Shown: positions 22,351 through 33,499 of the stretch, one piece after another
Position numbering within the stretch: position 1 is the stretch's first letter
Layout: every line of letters begins with the position of its first letter
NCBI GenBank assembly: GCA_020466095.1
Contig: CM035807.1
Coordinates: 8,751,697 to 8,815,696, forward strand
Source: Chlorops oryzae
Taxonomy: Eukaryota > Arthropoda > Insecta > Diptera > Chloropidae
Length of the DNA: 64,000 bases
Direction of reading: 5' to 3'
The notes under the pieces: generated by a model
What the model was told of the DNA's origin: nothing
The model's database searches: none
What the model saw: only the letters and a program-made list of their open reading frames with translations
Program-made: the position numbers and the translations under genes

Positions 22351-23266
22351 GTCGATGTTGTTTAGTTTTTCTGTTTCTTTTTTGGTTAACAATTTTTCTT
22401 GCTATCATAAAGGGCCCATGAAGCTATAGCAATATTCTAATCTAAGCTATATCTTCATGAAAAATTCCCCGATTTTTGTCCTTCGTTTCCTTCATTATTT
22501 TCTATTGGAAATGCGCAGCTGCCATCAGAATCTGTCACGTTTAATTACATTTTCGAAAGTTTCACTCCCACACTATCATCAAAAAAATATTTACAAAAAG
22601 AAAACTAATCCAACAAAACGATAAACAAAACAATTAATTAACTCCGAGAACTGTCTTCCTGGAAAAGTTCAGTAAACATCGATTGTCCTCTTATCGAAGC
22701 GAAATATGACCAAATCTTGTTGATAAAATATTTCAACAATTTTCCCAACGTCGCCATTTGAAAAATTACATTTTGCACTTCAACTTTTCATCACAGTTGC
22801 CTTTAAATGGGATATTTGTGCAAAATAAGTATCCCGAGGGATCAATCTTATCTGAAAAGCACGTGGTTACAATGGCATTTCTGACATTTGGCGTACTCCT
22901 TAAGATAATAACAATAATAAAGCAAATGGAATGAATGAACGAGAAAATGAACGTAATTAAGTCATCGTGTCTTTTGATTCCAAAAATGGGCGAAAAGACC
23001 AGACGGACTCGACAGTGAACACTGTAGTTGTGAAGGGAACGAAAATTTTTTGATATATATGTATGTATGTTGTACGCATTCAAGTAGAAATGAACGTTGA
23101 ATGAGGCGAAAAGAAGAAAGCATTTTCCCCCGGCAGTCTCGTAAATAAGACCAGTCGTGACAGTATGAACCTTAAAATGTTGGGACACAATAGCGCAATA
23201 GAATGAATTCACATGAATTCCAGCGACATTGACTGACATCGAGTGACAAAAATGGTAGCAGCTGCA

Positions 23267-23268
<2 letters not shown>

Positions 23269-23298
<30 letters not shown>
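23269..23298 (+). repeat. (AC)n microsatellite
   Basis: Fifteen perfect AC units. Confidence 0.95.
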
Positions 23299-23301
<3 letters not shown>

Positions 23302-23745
23302 TTCATAAACTCTGAACAAACGACGCACAGTGGTTAGGCTTCATCCATATCGCGGCAAAAATTATAAGGAGATGCCGTAGAGCAATGAAACGTGGCACCA
23401 AGTCTTTATTTGACATAATTAAGAAAAGTGTATTTAAGGAAAAAAGCACATTAAAAATATTAAAAAAAAAACACATAATAGACCAAGTTTAATCTAAATC
23501 GGCCACGCCCACCACCCACCAATTCGATTTGAATTCGAGTAAGAGGTGTGTTTTCATTGCGCAAAATTAAAATTTTTTTTTTAGAAAATAAATAGAATGG
23601 GATTCGACTGGAAATTCAGAGCTGAACCGAATATTTATTCATTAGATAACATGTCTTTAACAATGTCATCCAGTTCAAAATGTTGTTTATTTGGTTGACG
23701 TCTTATATGACTAATATATGGGTCAGATGACACATGGAGATGGTT

Positions 23746-23985
23746 AGGGCTCGGATTTTGTTGACTTTTAAAAATGTAAGGCATACTTTTTGGCGCCAAA
23801 ATTTTTCTTAACAACATTTTGCGAATCTTTATGCGATTGAACTTCAAACAGCTTATTCTAACTCAAAATTAATGCATATTGAATGTTAAAAATCGATTTG
23901 AATCTTAGCTTTATGTGAGTTGAACAAAATTTTTACTCCCGAAAGTATGCATTAAATTTAAAAAAGTCAACAAAATCCGAGCCCT
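23746..23985. repeat. Inverted repeat, ~45-bp arms, 150-bp spacer
   Basis: The left arm 23746-23790 begins AGGGCTCGGATTTTGTTGAC and ends GCATACTTTT. The right arm 23941-23985 is its reverse complement (GAAAGTATGC ... CCGAGCCCT), with the outer 24 bp matching perfectly. The inner ends carry the CCYRAAAGTATGCA motif seen elsewhere in the window, so the arms may be two oppositely oriented copies of one dispersed family rather than one element. Confidence 0.7.
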
Positions 23986-24680
23986 GAAGATGGTTAAAAA
24001 CATCAGAATGTTTGGCAGTTCTGCTGAATTTTCTGGAAAACATCAACCTGTACTTTAGAATTTCCTTGTTTTTGATTCGCTTTGGTTTTTCTTTTTCTTT
24101 TATCCTCTTTATTCTTAAACTCTTCAATTAGTTAATTGTTGCAATTATTAATTTCGGCTTAATGAATATGAATGCCTAAAAGTATACTATACATTTTTTA
24201 AAAGATTTTTATTGCAATTTTCATGCATTTTTCTTACAAAATTGATGATATCTTAAAAGTGCTAGGCTATGCCGGCCGTTTTTTTTTTGATGATATGTTA
24301 GAACTAACTAAAAGCTTCAATTTTTACCCTATTTAAAAATATTTTTTTATTTTTTATTTCATTTCCGCCTAACTTTTAAGCTACTTATCGTATTTACTGA
24401 TTTCTTCGTTAATTTCATGAGTAAATAGTATATTTTTTTTACTAAAGAATCAATTTTTTGTACAGAAGCGATTTTATTTTAGATTAATGCCGTACTCACA
24501 TTAATGAAAATCTTAGTCAATTATTATCCTTGCATGTTTACGTGACTTCCAACGGGTATACCAAGTATAAATATTACCTTTGGAAACAAAAGCTTATGGG
24601 TTTCTCTTATTTAGACAATTCTCTACAAAACTGCATCATTACTTTTTCGAAATCATATGGTCGAAAAATGGGATTTTTAC

Positions 24681-24924
24681 CGTTGAATAACCACTGTGCG
24701 ATGTTGGTTCCTGCACGTTCCTAAATAGTGTATTCCGGGAATCGGACAACAGATCCTTTGTTGCTCATTGCATGGAGCTAGAGGCTGCGGTAAACTATGT
24801 AATATTCCTGTTGATGTCACAGGTGATTTAAGTTCCGTTGTGCGGTTTGGTCCGGAGGATCCATTATATCCTGGTTTCATAATGTTCTTAGACTTTTCAA
24901 TCGTTCGTACATAATAACAAATAT
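24681..24924 (-). CDS. Candidate internal coding exon, function unknown
   Basis: On the minus strand an open segment of 244 nt is bounded by a good acceptor (TTTTTCCCACACCCACATAC ACAAG, just above 24924) and a moderate donor (CAACG|GTAAAA, at 24680). It would begin in phase 1 and end in phase 2. The frame includes LPQPLAPCNEQQRICCPIPG and a later GTC, giving a C...CCP...C pattern loosely like small extracellular Cys-rich domains. Base composition is richer than the surroundings. I recognise no family and see no neighbouring exon, so chance is quite possible. Confidence 0.25.
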
Positions 24925-27100
24925 CTTGTGTATGTGGGTGTGGGAAAAATGAAAGAAGCAATATTTTCAAATGAAAACTGAAGATAAAGAAAAAGGAAAA
25001 TAATTTTTTATATTCATTTATATTTTTTATACGAAGAAGTTTTTTAGAGAGGCTTAGACTAAATAGAGAAATCGTGATGATTTTGTGTAGTCCAAGGTTT
25101 GTAATGAGAATATAGGGGACTAAAGTATTAAGGATGAAAAGGAAGATGCTTTTTCTTCATCGATAGGATTTCTAGCAGTTAGTGAACATGTGATTAGCGT
25201 TTCTCTTGCCTTATGAACATCGTGGATGATATAAATTGTATCAAAATAGATTTATTGAGAAGATTCTATTCTAAATTTACTTTAAAATGGTTCTGAAGAT
25301 TTCGAATATCGTTCTGTTATACTTCAGTAACCTAGTTCCAATTTCGCCCATAATTGAAATGCTTAAAATTGAAATTATCACACCCTTAACGCACACAGAC
25401 ACACACGCACTCACTCTAATGCGCGCTCACTCCCACACACAAGCACACGCACGCACATCAAAGCTAATTGAAACTTCCTCTGTCTTTCGGAGGCATTTTC
25501 TCGAACTTCATCACGTTTCATGACGGCTTACAGACATTTTCGAATTGACAGGCGTCGTTTTCTAAAATGTCTTTAGCTACTTGCGTTTAAATCGAATGAA
25601 ATTTTCCTTACAAAAAAGTAAAAGACTGCCATAATGAGCGAAAAGGCTAATGACAGTGAAGAAAGAGAACATATATAGAAAACATTTTATGATGTCTTAA
25701 AAAGCACTCAAGTGGCATACTCGTATATGGCGCGCTCTAGAAACTGCACTTATGCTGTGTATTTTTTGTTTTCCTTCGTTCTATAATATCAAACAAATTA
25801 CTTATTCTCAGCACGAATGATTTGCGGGCGGCATTAAGCATTATTTGATAGGAATTTAAGGCTTTCCTTCGAGTCTTGTTTGCATATCAAAAGCTTATGT
25901 CTGCCGCAAAATGTTTGAAAAACAATTTTTATTCTTTTTTTTTTTCTTTGTTTAACCGATATTTGTCTCCTTTGTTCGTTGTGCCGTTTTCATATTTCAC
26001 TTAAAACGCAATCCTCTTCGTTATTGGCTTACCATATCTCCATTTCTAATACATACAACATTGGCTTGTGGCGTTAAAAGGTTGTCGACGTTTGTCCCTA
26101 CTGTCAAGGTTAATTTTTGTGTATCCAACTCAAAGTCAAATCAACATATGAACAAAATATTGACTTTGCACTTTGAAAGGATATTGAAATATATAAGTAT
26201 GCCATTGCCCTTTCAAAGGATCATTTTAAAAGGTTTGTTTTTTTATTTTTTATTTTGAATTGTAGCTTTCCCAAAAGCCCTTCAAATGAATGAATGCGGA
26301 TTCGATTCGATTCGATCTGGAAACCCTGAAAAATTCTACTATTTCTTTAAAGAATTAAAGTAAGGAGCAAAAATTTTACCTGATTGTCAGATAACGATAC
26401 GTTTCGATGATTATTTCGATAGCAATTGACAAGTGCTGGTGAAGAAGAGATGTTTTCTTCCCTTGAATAAGTGAAAATGAAATTTAAACATCAGGCTCTT
26501 CTTAATGAAATCTAACTAAAAGTATTTTTTTCCTGAAGCTATTGCTTAGAAATGAAAAACTCCACATTAAAAAAGACTCAGAAATTTCGAATAGAAATTG
26601 AATAGAAATATCCAACAGAAATTTCTGAAGGCTAACTCCAGTTAAGGTAAGAAAGTATTGACTGTCTTTGATACTTCTTCAAGGTTCAATAAAAATTTTT
26701 AAATTAATTTCTGAAGCTGAAAGGTAAGTAGATATAGTATATACGTATATAAATTGATAATTTACAGAAATGCAGAACTCAGAAGCGGCATCTCTCTTTC
26801 AGTGTTGCTGGTGATAAGAAAATATGATACTTTTTTTTACCTCTACAAATGCGATAGAAATTTCTGAAGGAATTTCTGGAAGAACTGGAGCTATGGCTTG
26901 AAGAAAAAATGTGGATCTTTCAACTCCAAAATATTCTTTCTATGAAGCCCTTTCAAGGCAAGATTGTTCAGTTAGAAGATATTTTAATGACCGCATATAT
27001 GTACGAATCTAACGTTAATGGAATCACATTGAGTACTCTCAATTTTTTATGCTATTTTAAGTTGTTCTTTTAAAAGCTAGGACAAAAGAAATTATAGAAA
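24925..27100. other. Non-coding interval
   Basis: No supported gene. An imperfect CA-rich tract lies at 25390-25460, and GAAATTTCTGAAGG is repeated at about 26620 and 26858. Confidence 0.5.
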
Positions 27101-27101
27101 T

Positions 27102-27291
27102 TTAACACCTAAAGGTATGCAATGAACCTAAGTAATTTATTTAAGCACTTTATGAAAGCGTTAAGAAAACCCAAAACAGCACCCAAAAACCTTTTTAAAG
27201 ATCTGAAAAAATGGATTTTTCTTAGAGAATAAACAATTTCCTTATAGAGGAAAAAGTTATAAATATTTATATGCATACTTTTAGGAGTTAA
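27102..27291. mobile_element. 182-bp piggyBac-type MITE with CCTAAARGTATGCA ends
   Basis: TTAA at 27102-27105 and 27288-27291 flank inverted ends CACCTAAAGGTATGCA (27106-27121) and, reverse-complemented, CTCCTAAAAGTATGCA (27272-27287), identical at 14 of 16 positions. The TTAA duplication points to the piggyBac superfamily. The interior is AT-rich and non-coding. Its end motif occurs alone at several other places in the window. Confidence 0.75.
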
Positions 27292-28425
27292 AGGATCTCG
27301 GCGAGTCAGGAAGGCAGGTTTTTTTTTTTGATTTTGGAAAAACACTGTAGGAAGGGGCATGTGGCTGACCATAAAAATTTTTTTTTTTTAATTTTACACT
27401 GAGAAAATTTTTTTGACAAAAACGAAAAAAAATATTGAATAATTTTTTCAGTGCATTTCCGTTTTTGTGCCACTTTTTTTTAACAAAATAAGTCTTGCCT
27501 ACAAAAACATTCATCAAAATCAAAGGTCGCTCTTTGAGATATTTACAAAAAACGTGAGTGAACATAATATGTTTGATGCTCTCAATTTCTGTTGCCCAAT
27601 TAATCACTTTTAAGATAGTCCATTGTCCCTCAGTTGACTTCATATTCTTCCAGTATGTCCAATTTTATTAATTGATCTCTTGACAATTTGCTAACAATCA
27701 TTTCAGCATTATGTCAACAGTTTTTTTTTTTTTTTTTCAACTGATTAACTACATTCCGACCGATCTGACTGCACGGCAACATATCTCTATTAAATAATTA
27801 ATGCAACAATAAGACACACATGAAGCACTAATCATCGGTGACACCGTAACGGATTAGCAAATCTTCCCACATATTATCTACGCTTCTACAAAGTACATAA
27901 TTTACTTTGTTGTTGAATTGTTGCTGTTCATTTTCCAATTTCGACAACTCATGCTCATGACAATGGCCAAAAAACCGAAAGCCGAGTGACCTGGTTCTGT
28001 GCTTCCGTGTTTACCGCTATGCCCATATAATTAGCCACAAAATTAACTCTCAACATACAGTTAATTTAGAGCAACAATCAATCAGGCACACTCGAGTGAG
28101 CGCATAAACACAAGTTTACACAGGAACTTACAGTACACTCGGCGGCGCTTGATTTAGCTTCAAAAGCGATCCTTTGCAATGTCAGCATCATCATCATCAT
28201 GATGGCTAACTCTCGTGGTAGATTACTTCATGGCTCTTTTGTTTGACTTATTAAAAAAAAAAAAAAAAAAAAAAAACCGAAAACTCTAACTTAAAAAACA
28301 ATTGACGAACGCATTCCATATTAAGGCCCGATGAATTTTCTCCCATTACACGTTGACTAAAATGACCGAATGGCTGACGTTATCCTTGTCATATTTTCAG
28401 TTGCTTTGCATCAATAACGCAATAG

Positions 28426-28447
28426 CACACACACACACACACACACA
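28426..28447 (+). repeat. (AC)n microsatellite
   Basis: Eleven perfect dinucleotide units. Confidence 0.9.
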
Positions 28448-28650
28448 TAGATACCATCATAAATTTCGATTAACGACTGTGATTGATTTGACTTTAGCGG
28501 TTGTGGCATCTCATCCTCCCGCTCAGCATGAACATTTTGCATCAAATTGATTGAGTACCTGGTGTAGTCTCGGGCGCTTAATATTTATTATTTCGTTCGG
28601 TGGTAAATTGAAAAATAATTGCTCTTACCTCCGAACTGAGTGGACCAATA

Positions 28651-28669
28651 CTGCTGCTGCTGCTGCTGG
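28651..28669 (+). repeat. (CTG)n microsatellite
   Basis: Six CTG units; not in a supported reading frame. Confidence 0.85.
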
Positions 28670-30604
28670 TAGGTACCCCAAAAAATCTCCCATCAACATA
28701 TCCGTATCCTCGTATATTTGAATTGACGTTGCAGCACGCTTTTCCGCTCATGTCTGGGCTTAATATTGGGAAAATTTTCAGCTTTGTCATTGACATGCCT
28801 GCAACTTTTCCGAAAATGCTTGGATAATTTCAAATTCTCTGCCACAAAGTTTTGTGGTCTTATCGTTTTCCTGTGTGTGTGCGTGTGCTTTTGTGTGAAT
28901 GTGTGTGGGTGGACGTAATCAATCATTTTTTGCCCGTATGGGTTAAAGCAGCTTTACGTTCGATTGGTCTTCTTTTAGATAATGAAATTTTCTATTTTCC
29001 TAACCTTCAGGATTTTAGAAATAACATTCGCATTTGATATTTATGTTGACGAAAATTATAAAATATCTTTATGCATTTAGGAATTTTGAGAATATAAAAG
29101 GGAGGGCAAATCAAGCCTATAATCAATAAACCACAAAGTGCTTAGTAATTCAATTCTATAATTTAAAAGGCTTGGTCACAACGTCCTGTAATTGTGGCAT
29201 CAGAAAGAAGCAAAGGAAGTCATTTCAACGGTTCAATAACAACAAAATGAAAGTTTACAAACCAAGCAGAACAAATCCAAATCAAAATTTTTTGGCTTAT
29301 TCGTTGTTGGTTTCTGTTTTTTTGCATAATAAAAAAAAAAAAAAAACTCCAAACAAAGTACCCCTATCGGGCCCGAAATTCTCCCCGTGGGGCTTGAACG
29401 AATCAGATGTGAACGAATGTTTTAAAAATCAAATCGAAACGGGAGGAAAAGTGGGAAAAAGAACTGACATATCACAACTTTGAAGCATAAAAGTGATGAT
29501 AGAGAAAGTGTTTCGAAGTCGAAAGAAGTTTAATTCATTTCTCCACCTGGAAAATATGTCAGTTTTGTGTGTAATCATATGCTTTAATCGGCAGTACTCT
29601 CAAAATAACGCACTCTCTGCTGGTATTAAAAAAGTTTTCCACTTTATTGTATCACTTGCAAAGTCATTCGCGTACAAAGCCTACCATAATTCAAAGCCTG
29701 AAAAATGATTCAGGCTCACCGAACCATCAATAAAGACGTCAAGAAAGACGAGAGAATGGCGAAGTGGTGTCCAAGTAACAAAAATGTGTTATTATCATAA
29801 CTTAAAGAAGTAGTGAAGAAGCTACAAAAGGTTTGCACTCTCTTTAAGACATATTTAAAGTCCAAATTAAGTGCAAAAGGGCATGTGGCGTGTCCGATAG
29901 AAGAAATTGAGAAGCGTATTTCTATCTTAATTGCCACTTAAATAGGAGAGCGAAACTTCAAGTTCTAGTTTTTATCATTCTTAAAGGCTTAACTCCAGCA
30001 CAGCTTATGAATTTTATAAAAACATTTCTATCTCTTTTTATCCCATTGATTTAAATACTAATGATAAAATGAAACGAAAACATAATTCGCAAGGGTGTTG
30101 GTTCTGTTAAAATTTATTGACAAGATATTTGTGTTCATCAATGCTATGATTAAAATAAGTGACTTTGTTGGTTTACGCGCGAATTGAAGCGATTTTACAA
30201 AACGCAATGACTTTTTCGGTGAAATTACACTGCTACCCCCTTCAAAATTTCACGCGCTTCATAATTGTTTTGAATTGATGAAATATTTTTGTAAACAATT
30301 ACGCTGAAATCAATGCGCTGGTGCTTAAAAATGTGTTTTTATGTGGGGTTTTAGTATATATTTTCTTAAAGTCAAATAATTTGCAAAGATTAACTCGTAA
30401 GATTTAAATTTCGTACAATCATAAGTATTGCTGCAAATTAGAAGGAATACAAATATAATAATTTGATTAGGAAAAGTTTAACACCGAGCGTACACCATTC
30501 CCTTCGGTGGTCGACAACGACTGAAATGCAGGGGTGGCATAATTTTTTCCATAATTTTTTTGATAGCACACGTTGATGAAAAACACTTTACTAATTTAAG
30601 TACG

Positions 30605-30656
30605 ATATTCGAAGTATTAAATACGTTCGATCATACCGATTTAATGCTTCGAATAT
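30605..30656. repeat. Hairpin, 17-bp arms
   Basis: ATATTCGAAGTATTAAA (30605-30621) and TTTAATGCTTCGAATAT (30640-30656) are inverted with one mismatch and an 18-nt loop. Confidence 0.6.
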
Positions 30657-31221
30657 GGCTACTTATTTCAGAACCATCTTAGACTGCTTTAAGAAGGATA
30701 TTAAATACCAATTCAAAACAAAGTGACAGCTTACTTTAAAACCGATTAAGTGACATTAAAGAAGGATTCAAATACCAAAAACTGATCATATAAGTTTGAA
30801 TAAAGAAATGAAATACCGAATGAATACCACATTTTGCTACTTGGGGTAGCCATGACCGCATGCGAATGCTCTCTACGAAATGAAAGTAAATTTATGTAAT
30901 ATTTTTTACTATGAGATGCTAACGTTCCGTGAAAACTTTGCTTACGAGCATACAATTCAGAGTATTTTATATATACCTTAACATTTATTTTTAAAAGAAA
31001 CAAATTGAAAAGGCGTGAAATTGCTTTTTTTAGACAAAAATGTTGAAATCTTTCTCGTATACCGAGAGAAAAGTTTCGACTGACAGGGGCATATTTTATC
31101 TCAAGACTCACTATTGCCATTAAACCGTTTTATCTGATTTCGAAAAGCAATTGAAGCAATTTTGCTATGTTAAATAAAATCCTTCAAATACTTATTTTCA
31201 AGCTTCTATTTATTCGGTGCA

Positions 31222-31281
31222 ATCGGGCGTATGAGTGATTTAATTATATGAAAGGGAAGAACGTTACTCATACGCCCCGAT
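31222..31281. repeat. Hairpin with GGGCGTATGAGT arms
   Basis: ATCGGGCGTATGAGTGA and TTACTCATACGCCCCGAT are inverted copies with one extra G and two end mismatches, separated by about 26 nt. It could be a fossil of a TIR element or a structured RNA; no transcription evidence is available. Confidence 0.5.
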
Positions 31282-32726
31282 GGTAAGCTTTAATGGAACT
31301 TTTGTGTTATTGCCATTTAGAAGAATTTAAGTATATGGAAAATTGATTATAACACACTATACGCGTTAAATGATCATAAATAAAATAATTTATTGAAACA
31401 TTCAGAACAAATTTGCCATTAAATAATGCATTAAAATCATTTAAATTAGAAATACGCATTTTAAGAGCTCAAATTAAAATCCAATATTCGTGCATAATTG
31501 ATGGGAAAAGAATTGCTTTGAAATTTTCAACGTTTTCTCGCTTGATGAAGAATTCAACGATGAAGGCCACACGCCTTAGGAGAAATAATGTTCTACATAG
31601 CACGTGGTATCATCGGCGGCGTCGTTGAATCTGTCTTTATACATTTTTGTTTTGATTATCCTTTGCGCGTGGTTGCTTTTGTCAATCATAAGCTCATCAG
31701 TGAGTAAATAATTCGTATGTAGTTCGAATTTTCAATTCAAAAAAAAAAAAAAAAAAGGACTGAAAAAAAGAAACCAACCCAAAGGATGATCCATTGAATT
31801 GTGTCTCATGAAATATCTTCGATCCTCAGCCTCTCGGGTCCGTATAAAGTTTAATCCGAAAGAATTGGAAACGGCTACGCCTTAAGCGTAACGAAGTATG
31901 TCGAGAAATTGTCTGCCTTTTCGGTGAATTCGGTGAAATAACAATGTTCCAGCAGTATTTTTGCTACTCTTGAGTGGCCACGAATGGCATTGTTATTTTA
32001 CAATGTAAGCAAGAAATCCGTCTGCTGTTTTGTGTCAAAAAAAAAAAAAATAAAAAAAAAACTTGATTGATTGCAATGCAAAGTGGTTAAGTGAAGAAAT
32101 GACTCTATTGAGTGGCAATAATTGAGGCATTCCATATTGTCCCTTTTTCATATTAAATCGGATGAGAGCTGTTAATGGCAATCAAACTTTTTTGTTTGTT
32201 CTCAAATCAAATAAATAAATGGTTTTATGGTCTTCAGTACGTTTTCCTTTTTAATTAGGATGGGAAATTTAAAGAGTCCTTGAAATATTTTATTTGTTCG
32301 CAAATTTTCATTTCAATCAATTGTGGCATTGTGAATTTCTTCAGTCGATGTTGTCAATTTAAATGATTTCCATTGAATAATTTGCTGTGGCCATTACTTC
32401 TCTTTCGTTTGAGTAGACATTGTAAAAGTTGTCCTTCAAACTTTCCAAGCACTGACAGATTTCCTAGGAAAGATTAGGCCGATCAAGAAGCGAGTGGGTA
32501 AAGAGCGAAGGGATAATTTTAAGATTAATCAAAAGGAAAGGCGATAAATTGAAACATGGTTACACGAGGATGTTCTCAGATTGTATGATTGCATATTTTA
32601 CATTCAGTACATGGGGTCAACGAGTTTAGTCAGCTTTACAATAATATATCACATGATTTAAGCTTTCGTTTGTTTGGTTGGGCGTTATTTAAAGGGTTTT
32701 TCGGAGATAAACACTTTTATAAAAGC

Positions 32727-32890
32727 GATTTTTTAAATTCATATTTCATTAGTAAAACCTATTGAAAATATTCTGTGGAAAAATTAGACCCACTTTACTA
32801 GTATTGAAAAAAGGAACAGCTCATAATGGCCGATGCCATAAATTTGAAAACGGTCATGGTTTTAAAACCGAAACTGTTCAATAGATTGCT
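32727..32890 (+). repeat. Dispersed repeat pair, copy B (partner at 22008)
   Basis: Homologous to 22008-22180, sharing TAGTAAAACCTAT, AATAT-CTGTG and the ACTNTTCAA-A-ATTG end. It lies about 60 bp before the GCGAGAG element at 32952. Confidence 0.6.
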
Positions 32891-32948
32891 TTGATATTTG
32901 TATAGTTTTTTTTAACTTAAAAGTAGCTATCGCCCCTACCACAATGCT

Positions 32949-33499
32949 TTAAGCCCAAAATCCAACATTGCGAGAGCCCGATGCGAGAGCGCGAGACGCG
33001 ACACACACAAATTTTAAAACATTCAATCGTACGGCTCAAGCTCCAACGTATCGCACTGCGAGACCTCGTAGCGAGAAAAGTTTGAAAATTTGAATATTTC
33101 TCGTTGCGAGGCAATTTGATAGGTTAATGATGTAGGTATTTTTTGAGTACTTGCTATTGGGTACTCGTTTAAACTAATAAAACATAAAATGTTCACTATT
33201 CCGTGAAAAAGAGCTTTTAAAGTATTTCGCGAGCTTTGGTTCATTTTGAAAATTTTTTGAAATTTTTTGAAAATTTTGAATTAAAATTTAAACCCAAGTG
33301 AAAGCGTATAATTTTTATGAGTACTCGGTACTCATTAGATTGGTACTTGGTTCAAATATTGCATTACTAGAAGCGATATTATGCTTTCATCTGCGTGACG
33401 CAAAAATCTCATTGGAGATTAAAATGCGCCACGCAAAATATTTTCGTGACGTCGCGCACTCTCGCATCGGTCTCTCGCAATATTGGATTTTGGGCTTTA
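32949..33499. mobile_element. 545-bp TIR element with GCGAGAG-rich ends and TTA duplication
   Basis: The left arm starts AGCCCAAAATCCAACATTGC then GAGAGCCCGATGCGAGAG. The right arm is its inverted copy at about 87% over about 52 bp. TTA occurs directly outside both ends (32949-32951 and 33497-33499), compatible with the 3-bp TWA duplication of PIF/Harbinger-type insertion. The subterminal region repeats GCGAGA words (TGCGAGACC, AGCGAGAAA, TTGCGAGGC near 33055-33112). It has no coding content. Superfamily is inferred only from the duplication length. Confidence 0.7.

Larger units (their letters stand above)
27292..32720. other. Non-coding interval
   Basis: No supported gene over 5.4 kb. It holds A/T runs (27720, 28253, 31739, 32038), an (AC)n tract at 28426-28447 and a (CTG)n tract at 28651-28669. 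Short hairpins lie at 30605-30656 and 31222-31281. At 30528 CAGGGGTGGCA resembles one hAT end without a partner. Lone ACCGAGAGAAAA occurs at about 31061. Confidence 0.5.

Noticed and set aside
22766..23239. 157-codon minus-strand open frame
   Set aside because: No recognisable motif, no splice or promoter context, and composition typical of chance frames in AT-rich DNA.
27398..27455. ACACTGAGAAAA...TTTTTTCAGTGC as a third member of the ACACSGAGAGAAA-ended class
   Set aside because: The ends differ from GAGAGAAA, the span is under 60 bp, and the interior is plain A/T runs.
30528..30545. CAGGGGTGGCATA as a hAT terminus
   Set aside because: No inverted partner or 8-bp duplication found nearby.
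30746..31120. 124-codon minus-strand frame
   Set aside because: No similarity to a known family by eye and no gene signals around it.
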